DNA of 43,305 nucleotides, from assembly GCF_000290615.1 (NCBI RefSeq), contig NZ_ALAS01000158.1:1-43305 (forward strand), given 5' to 3'. The translations under genes were made by a program, and so were the position numbers. This document shows, piece by piece, positions 26,121 through 34,685 of the stretch (position 1 is its first letter; every line of letters begins with the position of its first letter). This DNA comes from Heyndrickxia coagulans DSM 1 = ATCC 7050 (GTDB taxonomy: Bacteria; Bacillota; Bacilli; Bacillales; Bacillaceae_C). Below the pieces are notes generated by a model. That model was not told the DNA's origin, did no database searches, and worked only from the letters and a program-made list of their open reading frames with translations.

Positions 26121-26975
26121 ATGGAACATTTAACAGTCGGTGAAATGACCCTTTACTGGCTCGATGGCGGCGTCACGCATCTGGACGGCGGGGCAATGTT
26201 CGGCGTTGTCCCGAAACCGCTTTGGTCGCGGAAATATCCATACAATGAAAAAAACCAGATCGAACTTCGGACAGACCCGATATTTTTTCAGCTGAACGGG
26301 AAAAACATCCTCATTGAGTCCGGCATTGGGAACGGAAAACTGACAGACAAGCAGAAGCGGAATTACGGCGTCACAGAGGAGTCGCAGATTGAGCGCGCAT
26401 TAAGCGCATTCGGGCTGACACGTGAGAATATCGACATTGTCCTGATGACGCACTTGCATTTTGACCATGCATGCGGCCTGACCATGCCGGATGATACAAA
26501 GGGATATGTCCCTTCATTTCCAAATGCGGCCATCTATGTATCTGAAACGGAATGGGACGAAATGCGCCACCCGAATATCCGTTCAAAAAGCACGTATTGG
26601 AAGGAAAACTGGGAAGCGATCCAGCATCAGGTACAAACGTTTAAAGAAGAAGTTACTATTGAAGGCAAAGTCCGGATGGTACATACAGGCGGGCACAGTG
26701 ACGGGCATGCGATTGTCATGGCGGAGTCCGGCGGCGAAAAATGGATCCATATGGCAGATCTTTTGCCGACGCATGCGCACCGCAACCCGCTTTGGGTGAT
26801 GGCTTATGATGATTACCCTATGACCTCCATTTTTCAAAAACAGAAATGGATTGAAGAGGCGATCCGGGACAATGCCTGGTTTGTATTTTACCACGACGCT
26901 GTCTACCGGGCGCTGAAGTGGGATACGGACGGGAATATGGCAGAAAAAGTGGAGCGTGAAAAAACGCCCGTATAA
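26121..26975 (+). CDS. ytnP: Metallo-beta-lactamase-fold lactonase YtnP
   Basis: A 284-residue metallo-beta-lactamase-fold hydrolase. The dinuclear Zn motif HLHFDH is at 111-116, with further ligands in HTGGHSDGH and [10 protein letters not shown]. subtilis YtnP is described as a quorum-quenching lactonase that blocks signal-dependent development in Streptomyces; that activity is inferred here from homology. AGGAGGG lies 7 bases before ATG 26121. It is monocistronic and ends at 26977-27020. Confidence 0.88.
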   Translation: MEHLTVGEMTLYWLDGGVTHLDGGAMFGVVPKPLWSRKYPYNEKNQIELRTDPIFFQLNGKNILIESGIGNGKLTDKQKRNYGVTEESQIERALSAFGLTRENIDIVLMTHLHFDHACGLTMPDDTKGYVPSFPNAAIYVSETEWDEMRHPNIRSKSTYWKENWEAIQHQVQTFKEEVTIEGKVRMVHTGGHSDGHAIVMAESGGEKWIHMADLLPTHAHRNPLWVMAYDDYPMTSIFQKQKWIEEAIRDNAWFVFYHDAVYRALKWDTDGNMAEKVEREKTPV

Positions 26976-26976
26976 A

Positions 26977-27020
26977 GCAGCAAAAAAACGGTGAACAAAA
27001 GGTCCGCCGTTTTTTACTGC
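26977..27020 (+). terminator. Terminator after ytnP
   Basis: GCAG plus AAAAAACGG pairs with CCGTTTTTT (27007-27015) plus CTGC (27017-27020), starting two bases after the ytnP stop. Confidence 0.85.
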
Positions 27021-27104
27021 CGCGTATGGAAAACGATCTATGCACATATTTTTCTTGCATGGCCATAACCCCCTGCGGCTTCCTGCTAAACTGGCCGGTA
27101 TTGA

Positions 27105-27325
27105 GAAGGGCGGCATGAACCCCCGCCCTTAAACCGATTCTGCTTACTGTCCGGTACAGAGCCGGCATGAAAAACCAGCCCTAAACCGGGATATCCGGAA
27201 CAGAGCCGGGTTTAAATTAAGAAACCCGTGCGCATAGAGCCGGCATGAAAAGCCAGCCCTAAAAGGATGCTGCTTTTCCAGCCATCCGGCACAAGCCGGT
27301 TTACAAAACCGGTCCTTACAGATCT
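27105..27325. repeat. Cluster of GCCGG-centred imperfect hairpin repeats
   Basis: Five related elements are centred on (G)GCCGG or GGCGG at about 27109, 27161, 27205, 27239 and 27295. Two are near-identical: GAGCCGGCATGAAAA, followed within two bases by CCAGCCCTAAA (27159 and 27237). The others keep the arms but form GGGTTT/AAACCC or GGTTT/AAACC stems. TCCGGNACA boxes precede three of them. Spacing is irregular (52, 44, 34 and 56 bp). The cluster fills the gap between convergent ytnP and ytzB. Confidence 0.7.
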
Positions 27326-27334
27326 GCTTTTCCG

Positions 27335-27646
27335 TTAAATCGGATAGACATCGAGGACGGTGCCGGTTTTGGAGTCAGCAATAAACTCGTACTGCTTCTT
27401 CTCCCCGTCTTTTGTAAGCGAAACCCCGCCCTTATAAACCCTCGTTTTAAACGGATATTTTTCATAATCTTCCGCTGTCATTTGAATCCAGGAACCGTCA
27501 ATCGGCCCGTTTTCTTTAAACGCTTTCTTGACCTTTGCAAGAACGGTTTCTGCGGATACGTTAACGGTATGGTGCAATGTTTCATTTACGGCATACCCTG
27601 CGGCTGCGCCCACTGCAATTCCGGCTATAAAAGTTTTCCAATTCAT
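27335..27646 (-). CDS. ytzB: PepSY-like small protein YtzB
   Basis: A 103-residue protein with an N-terminal hydrophobic segment (residues 4-20, FIAGIAVGAAAGYAV) that could be an uncleaved signal anchor. An extracellular PepSY-like domain follows (VLAKVKKAFKENGPIDGSWIQM ... ADSKTGTVLDVYP). PepSY domains are thought to regulate extracellular proteases; no direct evidence here. The start ATG 27646 follows AAAGGGTGG; an ATG six codons upstream lies within that site. A TATAAT at 27698-27703 (complement) probably drives it. Confidence 0.82.
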   Translation of the reverse strand: MNWKTFIAGIAVGAAAGYAVNETLHHTVNVSAETVLAKVKKAFKENGPIDGSWIQMTAEDYEKYPFKTRVYKGGVSLTKDGEKKQYEFIADSKTGTVLDVYPI

Positions 27647-27697
27647 AAGTGCCCACCCTTTCATTATTTAGTGCATCTAATATTTCACTTAGCTATC

Positions 27698-27703
27698 ATT
27701 ATA
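27698..27703 (-). promoter_or_regulatory. -10 element for ytzB
   Basis: A perfect TATAAT on the minus strand about 50 bp before ytzB. No convincing -35 was found at 17 bp. Confidence 0.45.
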
Positions 27704-27915
27704 CACTGAAAAAGCAAAGAAAGATAACGATCGGAAAATTTGAATAAACCAGCTTTTTCAGATCGGTCGCTTCTTTTTCCGCGCCAACACTTCTGCCTTT
27801 CGAGAAAAATTTTACCACACAGACATTTCTTTGCAACGTCCACAGGCTTTTGTCCCGGGAAAAACGTCCGGTTTTGCGGGGGACAGCGTTTTGTAACAAA
27901 TTTGCCACAAATTGG

Positions 27916-27924
27916 TGGTATAAT
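27916..27924 (+). promoter_or_regulatory. Extended -10 promoter upstream of rsbK
   Basis: TGGTATAAT matches the extended -10 form TGnTATAAT exactly. The -35 region at 17 bp is poor, which is usual for extended -10 promoters. It leaves a leader of about 95 nt. No sigma-B type promoter was seen here. Confidence 0.6.
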
Positions 27925-28026
27925 ATGTTGGAAAATCGGGAATAGAGTATAAGCTTCAATGGCTTCATCACTTGGCTTGAGAAGTGTTGATATATCCGGC
28001 AGATGGAAAAACAGGGGGAAGAAAGC

Positions 28027-30792
28027 ATGGGCTTTAAGAAAAAACAGTATGCAGGGTTCGGCGTGATACTCGCTTTTATGCTTGTCACGGCTGTCGTCAT
28101 GCTCGTTTCCATGAACCATATGAAAAAAAACATGTCTGAAATCGTGCAGGACCGCTATATGAAAGTAAAAATGGCAACGGAGATCCAGCTGCTGTTTTCG
28201 CAGTCCGACCGGGAACTTTTAGCCATTATCAATGATGAAAAAGCAAGCGACACGGAAACCGCCATTCAAAATATTACGGCTAACCGTGCAAAAATCGAAT
28301 CAAGGCTGAACCAGCTAGACAATATATTAAACCATAGCCAGGCAAAGAATATTTTGGCAAAGCTCCAAAATGAATTTGCTTCCTATACGGAAACGGAAGA
28401 AACGATTATCAATGATGCACGGCACAATAAAACGGTGCCGTCCGGGGTGATTTCCGACTATCAAACGAAGCGGAGCCATTTAACGGCATACATTACCGAT
28501 TTTAAAAAATTCCAGGAAAACTTGATGTCGAAAGCAATGAAAAATGCCAGCCAGCTGGAAAAAAACTTGCTGCAGATGATTGTCGTTTCTTCCGGGCTGA
28601 TGATTGCTGTTATGCTGTTTATTGCTTACTGGATTGTATCGGGAACGGGGAAAAGCTTAAACAACATCTCAAAAGTAATGGCGCATATCAATTACGATGA
28701 CCTTACGTCACTGCCGCGGGTGGATGTGAAGACAGAGGATGAGATCGGAGAAATCGCCGCGGCTTTTAACCGGATGGCCGCATCGCTTGAACAGGCAAGC
28801 CAGAAAGAAAAAAATTATATCGAACAAATATCGGAAAGAAACTGGATGCAGACGACGCTTGCCGAAATGGCGACGATGTACCAGAATATTACCCATATCA
28901 ACACGCTGGCGGAACGGTTTATTCAAAAAGCCGTACCTGTTATGGCAGCCTCGATGGGTGCCTTCTACTTGAAAAGAGGAGAAAAAACAAAAGCCGAGTT
29001 TGTTAAAATTGCCGCTTATGCGGAAGACCGCGGAAATCCGGGCCGCGAAACATTTTCATACGGGGAGGGGCTGGCCGGCCAGTGTGCACTGGAAAAAGAG
29101 AGCCGGGTCATTACCGATGTTCCCGAAAATTATTCGCTCATTTCGACCGGGTTAGGTGAAGCGAAACCGCGCAGCATTTTGATCGCGCCTGTTATTTATG
29201 AAGAAGAAGTGCTGGCGGTTTTGGAACTGGCAAGCCTGGAGGAGTTTACGCCGGCTGAGCTTGAGCTCATTAAGCAAATTAACCATACACTCGGGATGGC
29301 GATTAACAGTGTCCTGAGCAGAATGGAGGTCGAGCGGCTCCTGAAAGAATCGCAAATGATGACGGAGGAGCTGCAGGCCCAATCGGAGGAATTGCAATCG
29401 CAATCGGAAGAGCTGCAGGCCCAATCGGAGGAATTGCAGTCGCAGTCTGAAGAATTGCGCATGATCAATGAACAGCTTGAGGAACGGACGAAAGAAGCGG
29501 AAAAAAGAGCGCATGAACTGGAAAAAACAAAGCAGCAGCTGGAAGAAAAAGCAGAGCAGCTTATCCAGAGCTCGCAGTATAAATCTGAATTTCTTGCGAA
29601 TATGTCGCATGAACTGCGGACGCCGCTCAACAGCATTCTGCTTCTTTCCGAAATGCTTGCGGATGAATCGGAAGAGGGCAATCTGACCGAAGAGCAGAAA
29701 GAATTTGCCCGTGTGATCCATTCATCCGGTAGCGATCTGCTCAATTTAATTAACGATATACTTGACTTGTCCAAAGTGGAAGCCGGCAAGATGGAAATGG
29801 TTATTGAAGAGATGAATACCCGTGAATTGCCGGTGTATGTCGGCAACCAGTTTGCTTATTTGGCAGAGCAAAAGGGGCTTGAACTGAAGATTGATGTAGA
29901 TGATCATTTGCCGGATTTGATTTATACCGACCAGCGCCGTTTCCAACAAATCGTGAAGAATCTGCTTTCAAATGCCGTCAAATTTACGGAAAATGGTTCG
30001 GTAACGTTCCGGATGCGCAAAGTGGGTGCAGAAACAGCCGGAAAATACGTGAAAACAGAAGGCGCAGATTTTTGGCTGGAAGTGGCTGTGCAAGACACGG
30101 GGATCGGCATTCCGGAAAAGAAACAGGATCTCATTTTCGAAGCCTTCCAGCAAGGGGACGGCGCAACCGGCCGGAAATACGGCGGCACGGGACTTGGTTT
30201 GTCCATTTGCCGCGAATTTGCCCGCTTGCTTGGCGGCACGATCCGTCTCGACAGCACCGTCGGAAAAGGCAGCACGTTCATTTTGTATATTCCAAGCCTG
30301 CCGAACGGGATAGCCGCTACGGAAGAAGTGCCCGCGCCGGAAAGCGAAGCAGCGCCGGCATTGCTGTATGAAGAGGATCAGCAGCTGGGCGAAGAAGAAT
30401 CAGCCGGCCGGGCGTTCCGGAATAAAACCGTGCTGATTTGTGACGATGACAACCGGAATATTTATGCACTGAAAAAGGCGCTGTCAAAAGAAGGCATGAA
30501 AGTGCTTGTGTCGCAAAACGGCTTCGAATGCCTGGATATGCTGGGCCTTCACAAAGAGGTCGACATTGTCCTCATGGATATTATGATGCCGGGCATGGAC
30601 GGTTATGAAACGATGCAAAAAATACGGGCGAACGAAAATTTTTCGGATTTGCCCATCATCGCCCTGACAGCAAAAGCGATGAAAGGCGACCGGCAAAAAT
30701 GCCTGGATGCCGGCGCAACAGATTATATCAGCAAGCCGCTGAAGATGGACCAGCTGCTATCTGTCATGCGGGTATGGCTGCCGCAAGAATAA
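28027..30792 (+). CDS. rsbK: Hybrid sensor histidine kinase, RsbK-like
   Basis: A 921-residue hybrid kinase. Order: membrane helix (about 8-27), extracytoplasmic helical sensor of CHASE3/4-helix type (28-180), second membrane helix (181-206), HAMP (205-258), GAF (290-427), a heptad coiled coil with repeated EELQ (447-478), HisKA with His528 in SHELRTPLNS, HATPase with N649, DTGIGIP at 690 and GGTGLGLS at 719, then a receiver domain with acidic residues 806-808 and phospho-acceptor Asp851. This is the architecture of RsbK, which activates sigma B through RsbY in the B. cereus group. The following CheR and REC-PP2C genes complete that module. AGGGGGAAG precedes ATG 28027. The stress signal is unknown. 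Confidence 0.85.
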   Translation: MGFKKKQYAGFGVILAFMLVTAVVMLVSMNHMKKNMSEIVQDRYMKVKMATEIQLLFSQSDRELLAIINDEKASDTETAIQNITANRAKIESRLNQLDNILNHSQAKNILAKLQNEFASYTETEETIINDARHNKTVPSGVISDYQTKRSHLTAYITDFKKFQENLMSKAMKNASQLEKNLLQMIVVSSGLMIAVMLFIAYWIVSGTGKSLNNISKVMAHINYDDLTSLPRVDVKTEDEIGEIAAAFNRMAASLEQASQKEKNYIEQISERNWMQTTLAEMATMYQNITHINTLAERFIQKAVPVMAASMGAFYLKRGEKTKAEFVKIAAYAEDRGNPGRETFSYGEGLAGQCALEKESRVITDVPENYSLISTGLGEAKPRSILIAPVIYEEEVLAVLELASLEEFTPAELELIKQINHTLGMAINSVLSRMEVERLLKESQMMTEELQAQSEELQSQSEELQAQSEELQSQSEELRMINEQLEERTKEAEKRAHELEKTKQQLEEKAEQLIQSSQYKSEFLANMSHELRTPLNSILLLSEMLADESEEGNLTEEQKEFARVIHSSGSDLLNLINDILDLSKVEAGKMEMVIEEMNTRELPVYVGNQFAYLAEQKGLELKIDVDDHLPDLIYTDQRRFQQIVKNLLSNAVKFTENGSVTFRMRKVGAETAGKYVKTEGADFWLEVAVQDTGIGIPEKKQDLIFEAFQQGDGATGRKYGGTGLGLSICREFARLLGGTIRLDSTVGKGSTFILYIPSLPNGIAATEEVPAPESEAAPALLYEEDQQLGEEESAGRAFRNKTVLICDDDNRNIYALKKALSKEGMKVLVSQNGFECLDMLGLHKEVDIVLMDIMMPGMDGYETMQKIRANENFSDLPIIALTAKAMKGDRQKCLDAGATDYISKPLKMDQLLSVMRVWLPQE
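29368..29451 (+). repeat. 42-bp in-frame tandem duplication in rsbK coiled coil
   Basis: 29368-29409 and 29410-29451 differ at only a few bases. Each encodes 14 residues (two heptads of EELQxQS). The pair extends the Glu-Glu heptad ladder at residues 447/448 to 475/476. Confidence 0.85.
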
Positions 30793-31036
30793 TGGCAGGC
30801 TGAGGGAAGGAAGCACGTGAAAAAGCATGCTGTAAGTAGGGGATAAAGGGATTCCTCACGAGGATTGTTCTATGTAAAGGGAGGCCGCAATTTAGCGTGG
30901 TTTCTTCCCGCAGGAATGCTTTTTTAGTGAAGGAAGCCCGAAAAATTTCGTTGCTTTCTTAGCCGCCTGTCCGGAATGGATGCTTCCTTCCACAATTCAA
31001 TAAGCCCAAACTTTAGGATGATGGAGTGCAAAAAGC

Positions 31037-31876
31037 GTGAAAAAAAACCAACTAACGGATGATGACATCAGGAAGCTTGAAATGGATATGCTGCTATTTG
31101 CCATTTACCGGATATCAGGCTATGATTTCCGCCAGTATGCCCGTTCTTCCATTGAAAGGCGGGTTACGCACCGGATGCGGCTCGAAAATCTCCCGAGCAT
31201 CAGTGCGCTGATCGAAAGGGTGATCCATGAACCCGAATTCCTTGAAGTGTTGCTAAACGATTTGTCCATTCAAGTGACAGAAATGTTCCGGGATCCGGAC
31301 TTTTTTGCCGCCTTCCGTGAAAAAGTCGTCCCGGAATTAAGGCAGTACCCGGAAATCCGGATCTGGCATGCAGGCTGCTCCTCTGGTGAAGAAGCCTACT
31401 CGATGGCCATTCTTTTGGACGAAGAGGGGCTGCGCGAAAAAACGAGAATTTATGCAACCGACATGAATGAACGGGTGCTGCGCCAGGCGGAAAGCGGCGC
31501 CTTTTCGCTTCATAAAATGCAGACATATACAAAAAATTATTTCCAGGCAGGTGGGAAACGTGAATTTTCCTATTATTACACGGCGGATGCCCAGCATGCC
31601 TATTTCAACAAGAGCCTTGCGGACAATATCGTCTTTGCCCAGCACAATCTTGTCACGGACGGTTCGTTTAATGAGTTCCATGCCATTATTTGCCGGAACG
31701 TGATGATCTATTTTGACCAAAACCTTCAAAAAAAAGTTTTGCGATTATTTGATGAAAGCTTAACGAACCGGGGATTTTTAGGGCTCGGCCATAAAGAAAC
31801 CGTGCTGACGATTGATACGGAAGGAAAGTATGAGGTTTTTGACAGAGATGAAAAAATTTACCGAAAAAAAGCATAA
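31037..31876 (+). CDS. rsbM: CheR-type methyltransferase, RsbM-like
   Basis: A 279-residue SAM-dependent protein-glutamate methyltransferase of the CheR family. It has the N-terminal helical CheR domain (to about residue 80), TEMFRD at 81-86, the SAM loop HAGCSSGEEAYS at 111-122 and the ICRNVMIYFD segment at 198-207. No chemotaxis gene is nearby; it follows rsbK by 244 bp. In B. cereus, RsbM methylates RsbK and dampens sigma-B activation, so the Glu-Glu heptads of the kinase are the likely substrate. The start is GTG 31037 after GGAGTG. It ends at a bidirectional terminator facing rsbY. Confidence 0.85.
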   Translation: MKKNQLTDDDIRKLEMDMLLFAIYRISGYDFRQYARSSIERRVTHRMRLENLPSISALIERVIHEPEFLEVLLNDLSIQVTEMFRDPDFFAAFREKVVPELRQYPEIRIWHAGCSSGEEAYSMAILLDEEGLREKTRIYATDMNERVLRQAESGAFSLHKMQTYTKNYFQAGGKREFSYYYTADAQHAYFNKSLADNIVFAQHNLVTDGSFNEFHAIICRNVMIYFDQNLQKKVLRLFDESLTNRGFLGLGHKETVLTIDTEGKYEVFDRDEKIYRKKA

Positions 31877-31886
31877 TCCATTTGCA

Positions 31887-31920
31887 AAAAACGGCGGGGC
31901 AATATGACCCCGCCGTTTTT
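31887..31920. terminator. Bidirectional terminator between rsbM and rsbY
   Basis: AAAAACGGCGGGG (31887-31899) pairs perfectly with CCCCGCCGTTTTT (31908-31920), giving U-tracts in both directions. Confidence 0.93.
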
Positions 31921-31922
31921 CA

Positions 31923-31959
31923 TTGCAATGGATCCGGCAAATAGCCGGATCCATTGCAA
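31923..31959. repeat. Perfect 16-bp inverted repeat next to the terminator
   Basis: Arms 31923-31938 and 31944-31959 are exact complements over the loop AAATA. No T-run follows on the plus strand. It lies two bases from the preceding terminator, so two strong hairpins stand back to back. It could be a second terminator for rsbY or an inserted palindromic element. Confidence 0.8.
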
Positions 31960-32131
31960 GTGATATAAGCGCGCGGAAAGCTGCATCGCACAGAAAAAGC
32001 CTGATTTTCCGTTTTTAAGCAAAACAGTGCGTGCTGAATGGAACCGGCCGTTTTTTTACGGCATCTGCGCAAGGAGCCTGAACGGGCCCGACACATCCGT
32101 CCTATGGAGAAAATGGCTGATGGAACTATAC

Positions 32132-33271
32132 TCAATTTGCCTGAACGAGCACAACACACATATCATCCAGCTGCTGTTCCTGCAGTTCTTTGGCAAGGAC
32201 GGCATCCAGGGGGGCAGCCGCCTTTTCCGGAGACCAGGCGGACGAGGCGAGCTGCTGCAGGATGTTCAGGCCGTCGCGGCTGTCCGAATCGAGTGCTTCC
32301 ATTACGCCGTCTGTAAATAAAAGGAGCTGCAGGCTTTCATGGTAACGGAGCACCTGCTTTTCCACTTCCAATTGCGGGAAGAAGCCGACAGCACATCCGC
32401 CTTCCGAAAGCGGCACGACTTCCTTTTCATCCACGAGGGCAAAAGCGGGCGGGTGGCCGGCATTCACATATTCAACCGTTTTGCCGGCACAGTCAAGCAC
32501 AAGGTAGATCGCCGTAAAATAATGCTGCATCCCGCCGTCTTTATTCAAGTAACGCATCAGTTCGTTTAATTCCTGCATCACTGTTTCAGGGTCTGCCTTG
32601 CTTTGCATTAAATCCCTTAATTTGGAAGAAATAAACATGCAGACGAGCGATGCCGAAATGCCGTGCCCCATCACATCGAGTAGCATGAGGCTGTATCGGT
32701 GGTCATCTATTTTATACCAGTAATAAAGATCACCGGCCAATTGATGTGCCGGTTTGTAAGAAGATGTAATGGAAAGGCAGTTTTCTTTGATCGGTTCGCT
32801 CAAAAGCGTACGCTGAACCTGCATTGCAAGATCGAGCTCGTCTTTTAAATGTTTCTCCTGTTCCGTATGCCAGTCTTTCTCCTCTTTCAGACGCAGTGCC
32901 ACTTTAAGGCGGGCGATCAGCTCGACTTTGTTGATCGGCTTTGTAATATAATCGATTCCCCCGGCGTTTAACGCTTCCGCCAGCTTCCGGGCATCATCAA
33001 GCGCGGTCAGGAAAATGACGGGAATATCACGGAAACGCGGCGACTGCTGCAGCATCCGGCACGCTTCAATCCCGTCAATTTCGGGCATCATAATATCCAT
33101 CAGAATGCAGTCGGCAGGTGATTTTGGAGCATGTTCCTCACCCAGATGCAAATAAGCGAATAATTCTTTAGCCGAAGTGAAAGATATATATTGATCATAT
33201 CCGGCATTTTTTAAAATTTTTTCTATGACAAATAAATTTACTTTATGGTCATCTACAATTAAAATGGTCAT
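32132..33271 (-). CDS. rsbY: Response regulator with PP2C-type phosphatase, RsbY-like
   Basis: 379 residues. The N-terminal receiver domain (1-120) has acidic Asp7/Asp8, phospho-acceptor Asp59 (ILMDIMMP) and Lys111. A helical linker (141-160, ELDLAMQVQRTLL) of the RsbU type follows. The C-terminal SpoIIE-type PP2C domain has metal residues Asp181 (AGDLYYW) and Asp199 (LLDVMGHG). In B. cereus RsbY, once phosphorylated by RsbK, dephosphorylates the anti-anti-sigma factor RsbV and so frees sigma B. AAGGGG precedes the ATG. It is transcribed toward rsbKM, from a promoter abutting that of ytpP. rsbV, rsbW and sigB are outside the window. Confidence 0.87.
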   Translation of the reverse strand: MTILIVDDHKVNLFVIEKILKNAGYDQYISFTSAKELFAYLHLGEEHAPKSPADCILMDIMMPEIDGIEACRMLQQSPRFRDIPVIFLTALDDARKLAEALNAGGIDYITKPINKVELIARLKVALRLKEEKDWHTEQEKHLKDELDLAMQVQRTLLSEPIKENCLSITSSYKPAHQLAGDLYYWYKIDDHRYSLMLLDVMGHGISASLVCMFISSKLRDLMQSKADPETVMQELNELMRYLNKDGGMQHYFTAIYLVLDCAGKTVEYVNAGHPPAFALVDEKEVVPLSEGGCAVGFFPQLEVEKQVLRYHESLQLLLFTDGVMEALDSDSRDGLNILQQLASSAWSPEKAAAPLDAVLAKELQEQQLDDMCVVLVQAN

Positions 33272-33324
33272 GAAGTCTACCCCTTATGTAAAAAAATCCA
33301 TTTCCCGCAAACTGATCAACTTTC

Positions 33325-33353
33325 ATTATACCGGGAAAGCCGGGTGATGAAAA
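33325..33353 (-). promoter_or_regulatory. Promoter of rsbY
   Basis: On the minus strand: TTTTCA (33348-33353), 17-bp spacer, TATAAT (33325-33330). Its -35 directly abuts the -35 of the divergent ytpP promoter. Confidence 0.65.
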
Positions 33354-33382
33354 ATGAAACAGCTCTGCCGTTACGGTATAAT
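33354..33382 (+). promoter_or_regulatory. Promoter of ytpPQR
   Basis: ATGAAA (33354-33359), 17-bp spacer, TATAAT (33377-33382), about 33 bp before ytpP. Confidence 0.65.
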
Positions 33383-33414
33383 AAAAAGCAGAAACAGAAA
33401 CTGGAGGGTTAACC

Positions 33415-33729
33415 ATGCAGGAATTGCAATCAATGGAAGATTTTAAAAACTTGAAAGAAAACGGGGCGCACATTTTTTTGTTCTCAGCGGACTGGTGCCC
33501 GGACTGCCGCTTTTTAGACCCGTTTATGCCGGAAATTGAAGAAGCATACAGCGATTATACTTTTGTCCATGTTGACCGCGACAAATTTTTGGATTTATGC
33601 GCGGATCTCGATGTATATGGCATCCCGAGTTTTGTCGCATTCCGGGACGGCAAAGAAATCGGCCGTTTCGTCAGCAAAGACCGGAAAACAAAAGAAGAAG
33701 TCGAAAAATTCATCGAAAGCCTTGCCTGA
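33415..33729 (+). CDS. ytpP: Thioredoxin-like protein YtpP
   Basis: A 104-residue thioredoxin-fold protein. The redox motif is WCPDC (Cys28, Cys31), with the cis-proline segment GIPSF later. No signal peptide, so it acts in the cytoplasm. Target proteins are unknown. GGAGGG lies before the ATG. It heads the ytpP-ytpQ-ytpR set, the same order as in B. subtilis. Confidence 0.9.
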   Translation: MQELQSMEDFKNLKENGAHIFLFSADWCPDCRFLDPFMPEIEEAYSDYTFVHVDRDKFLDLCADLDVYGIPSFVAFRDGKEIGRFVSKDRKTKEEVEKFIESLA

Positions 33730-33877
33730 ATCATCGATGCCCATGCCGCATGGAACGTGGCATCACCCGAATGCACGCGCATATTTTCAGGAAAGACAAA
33801 AAGCAGGCCGGATTTCCCCCTCTTTGCGGATGGGGGATTTTTCCGTAGCCGGCGATAAAGGAGGTGCCAGCCGGAAA

Positions 33878-34672
33878 ATGGATACGAAACAATTAAGGCG
33901 GGAACTGGAAAAAAGGCTGGAGAAAAAAGGCCGCATTTTTTCCTATGACCGTGAAAAAGATATACTCCGGGTCGAAAATGAAGACACGCATCAGGGACTC
34001 AATATTTCCCTGCCGGAGATTGCCGCCAAATGGGTCTCCCAAAAAGAAGAAGCGATTGAAGAAGTTGTCTATTATGCGGAAGAAGCGCTCGGCGTGATGG
34101 GGAAAAACCATTCACTGCATGGCCGGGAAAAAAGTATTTTTCCTGTGATCCGGTCTACTTCTTTTCCGGCAGAAGCCCCGGGAGGCATCCCTTTTTTAAC
34201 GGATGCGCACACGGCGGAGACGCGCATTTATTACGCGCTCGACCTCGGGAATACGTACAGGCTGATCGATTTTCAAATGCTGGAGCGGGAAGGATGGAGC
34301 CCGGAACATGTCCGGGAAACGGCGCGGTTTAATTTGCGGTCGCTTTCCACGAAAATGAAAAAAGACACTGTCGCCGGGAATGATTTTTATTTTTTAAATA
34401 CGAATGACGGCTATGATGCGAGCCGGATTTTAAATGAAAAGTTTTTGCAGGAAATGTCTGTAAAAACGGAAGGGGAGATGGTCCTCGCCGTTCCCCATCA
34501 GGATGTTTTCATTATAGGTGACATCCGCAATGCAACAGGTTATGATATAATCGCGCAAATGGCGATGAATTTTTTTGCAAACGGCCATGTGCCGATTACA
34601 GCCCTCTCATTTTTATATCAGGACGGCGAACTGGAGCCGGTCTTTATTTTGGGCAAAAACCGGAAATCTTGA
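33878..34672 (+). CDS. ytpQ: DUF1444 family protein YtpQ
   Basis: A 264-residue soluble protein matching the YtpQ/DUF1444 family in length and position; no biochemical role is known. The frame is open upstream to 33536, overlapping ytpP, but the real start is ATG 33878, preceded by AAAGGAGGTG at 33857-33866. The body begins [18 protein letters not shown] and contains [20 protein letters not shown]. It lies 13 bases before ytpR, so the genes are co-transcribed. Confidence 0.88.
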   Translation: MDTKQLRRELEKRLEKKGRIFSYDREKDILRVENEDTHQGLNISLPEIAAKWVSQKEEAIEEVVYYAEEALGVMGKNHSLHGREKSIFPVIRSTSFPAEAPGGIPFLTDAHTAETRIYYALDLGNTYRLIDFQMLEREGWSPEHVRETARFNLRSLSTKMKKDTVAGNDFYFLNTNDGYDASRILNEKFLQEMSVKTEGEMVLAVPHQDVFIIGDIRNATGYDIIAQMAMNFFANGHVPITALSFLYQDGELEPVFILGKNRKS

Positions 34673-34685
34673 AAGGAGTACGTTT

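Noticed and set aside
25735-26143. ORFs across the 47-bp array
   Set aside because: The 47-bp period shifts frame between units and no ribosome-binding site fits. The array is non-coding.
29196-29846. 216-residue minus-strand ORF inside rsbK
   Set aside because: It is the Ser-rich antisense shadow of the EELQ repeats and has no ribosome-binding site.
33536-33877. N-terminal extension of ytpQ, hydrophobic in its first residues
   Set aside because: It overlaps ytpP in another frame. The strong AAAGGAGGTG before ATG 33878 and the family length decide the start.
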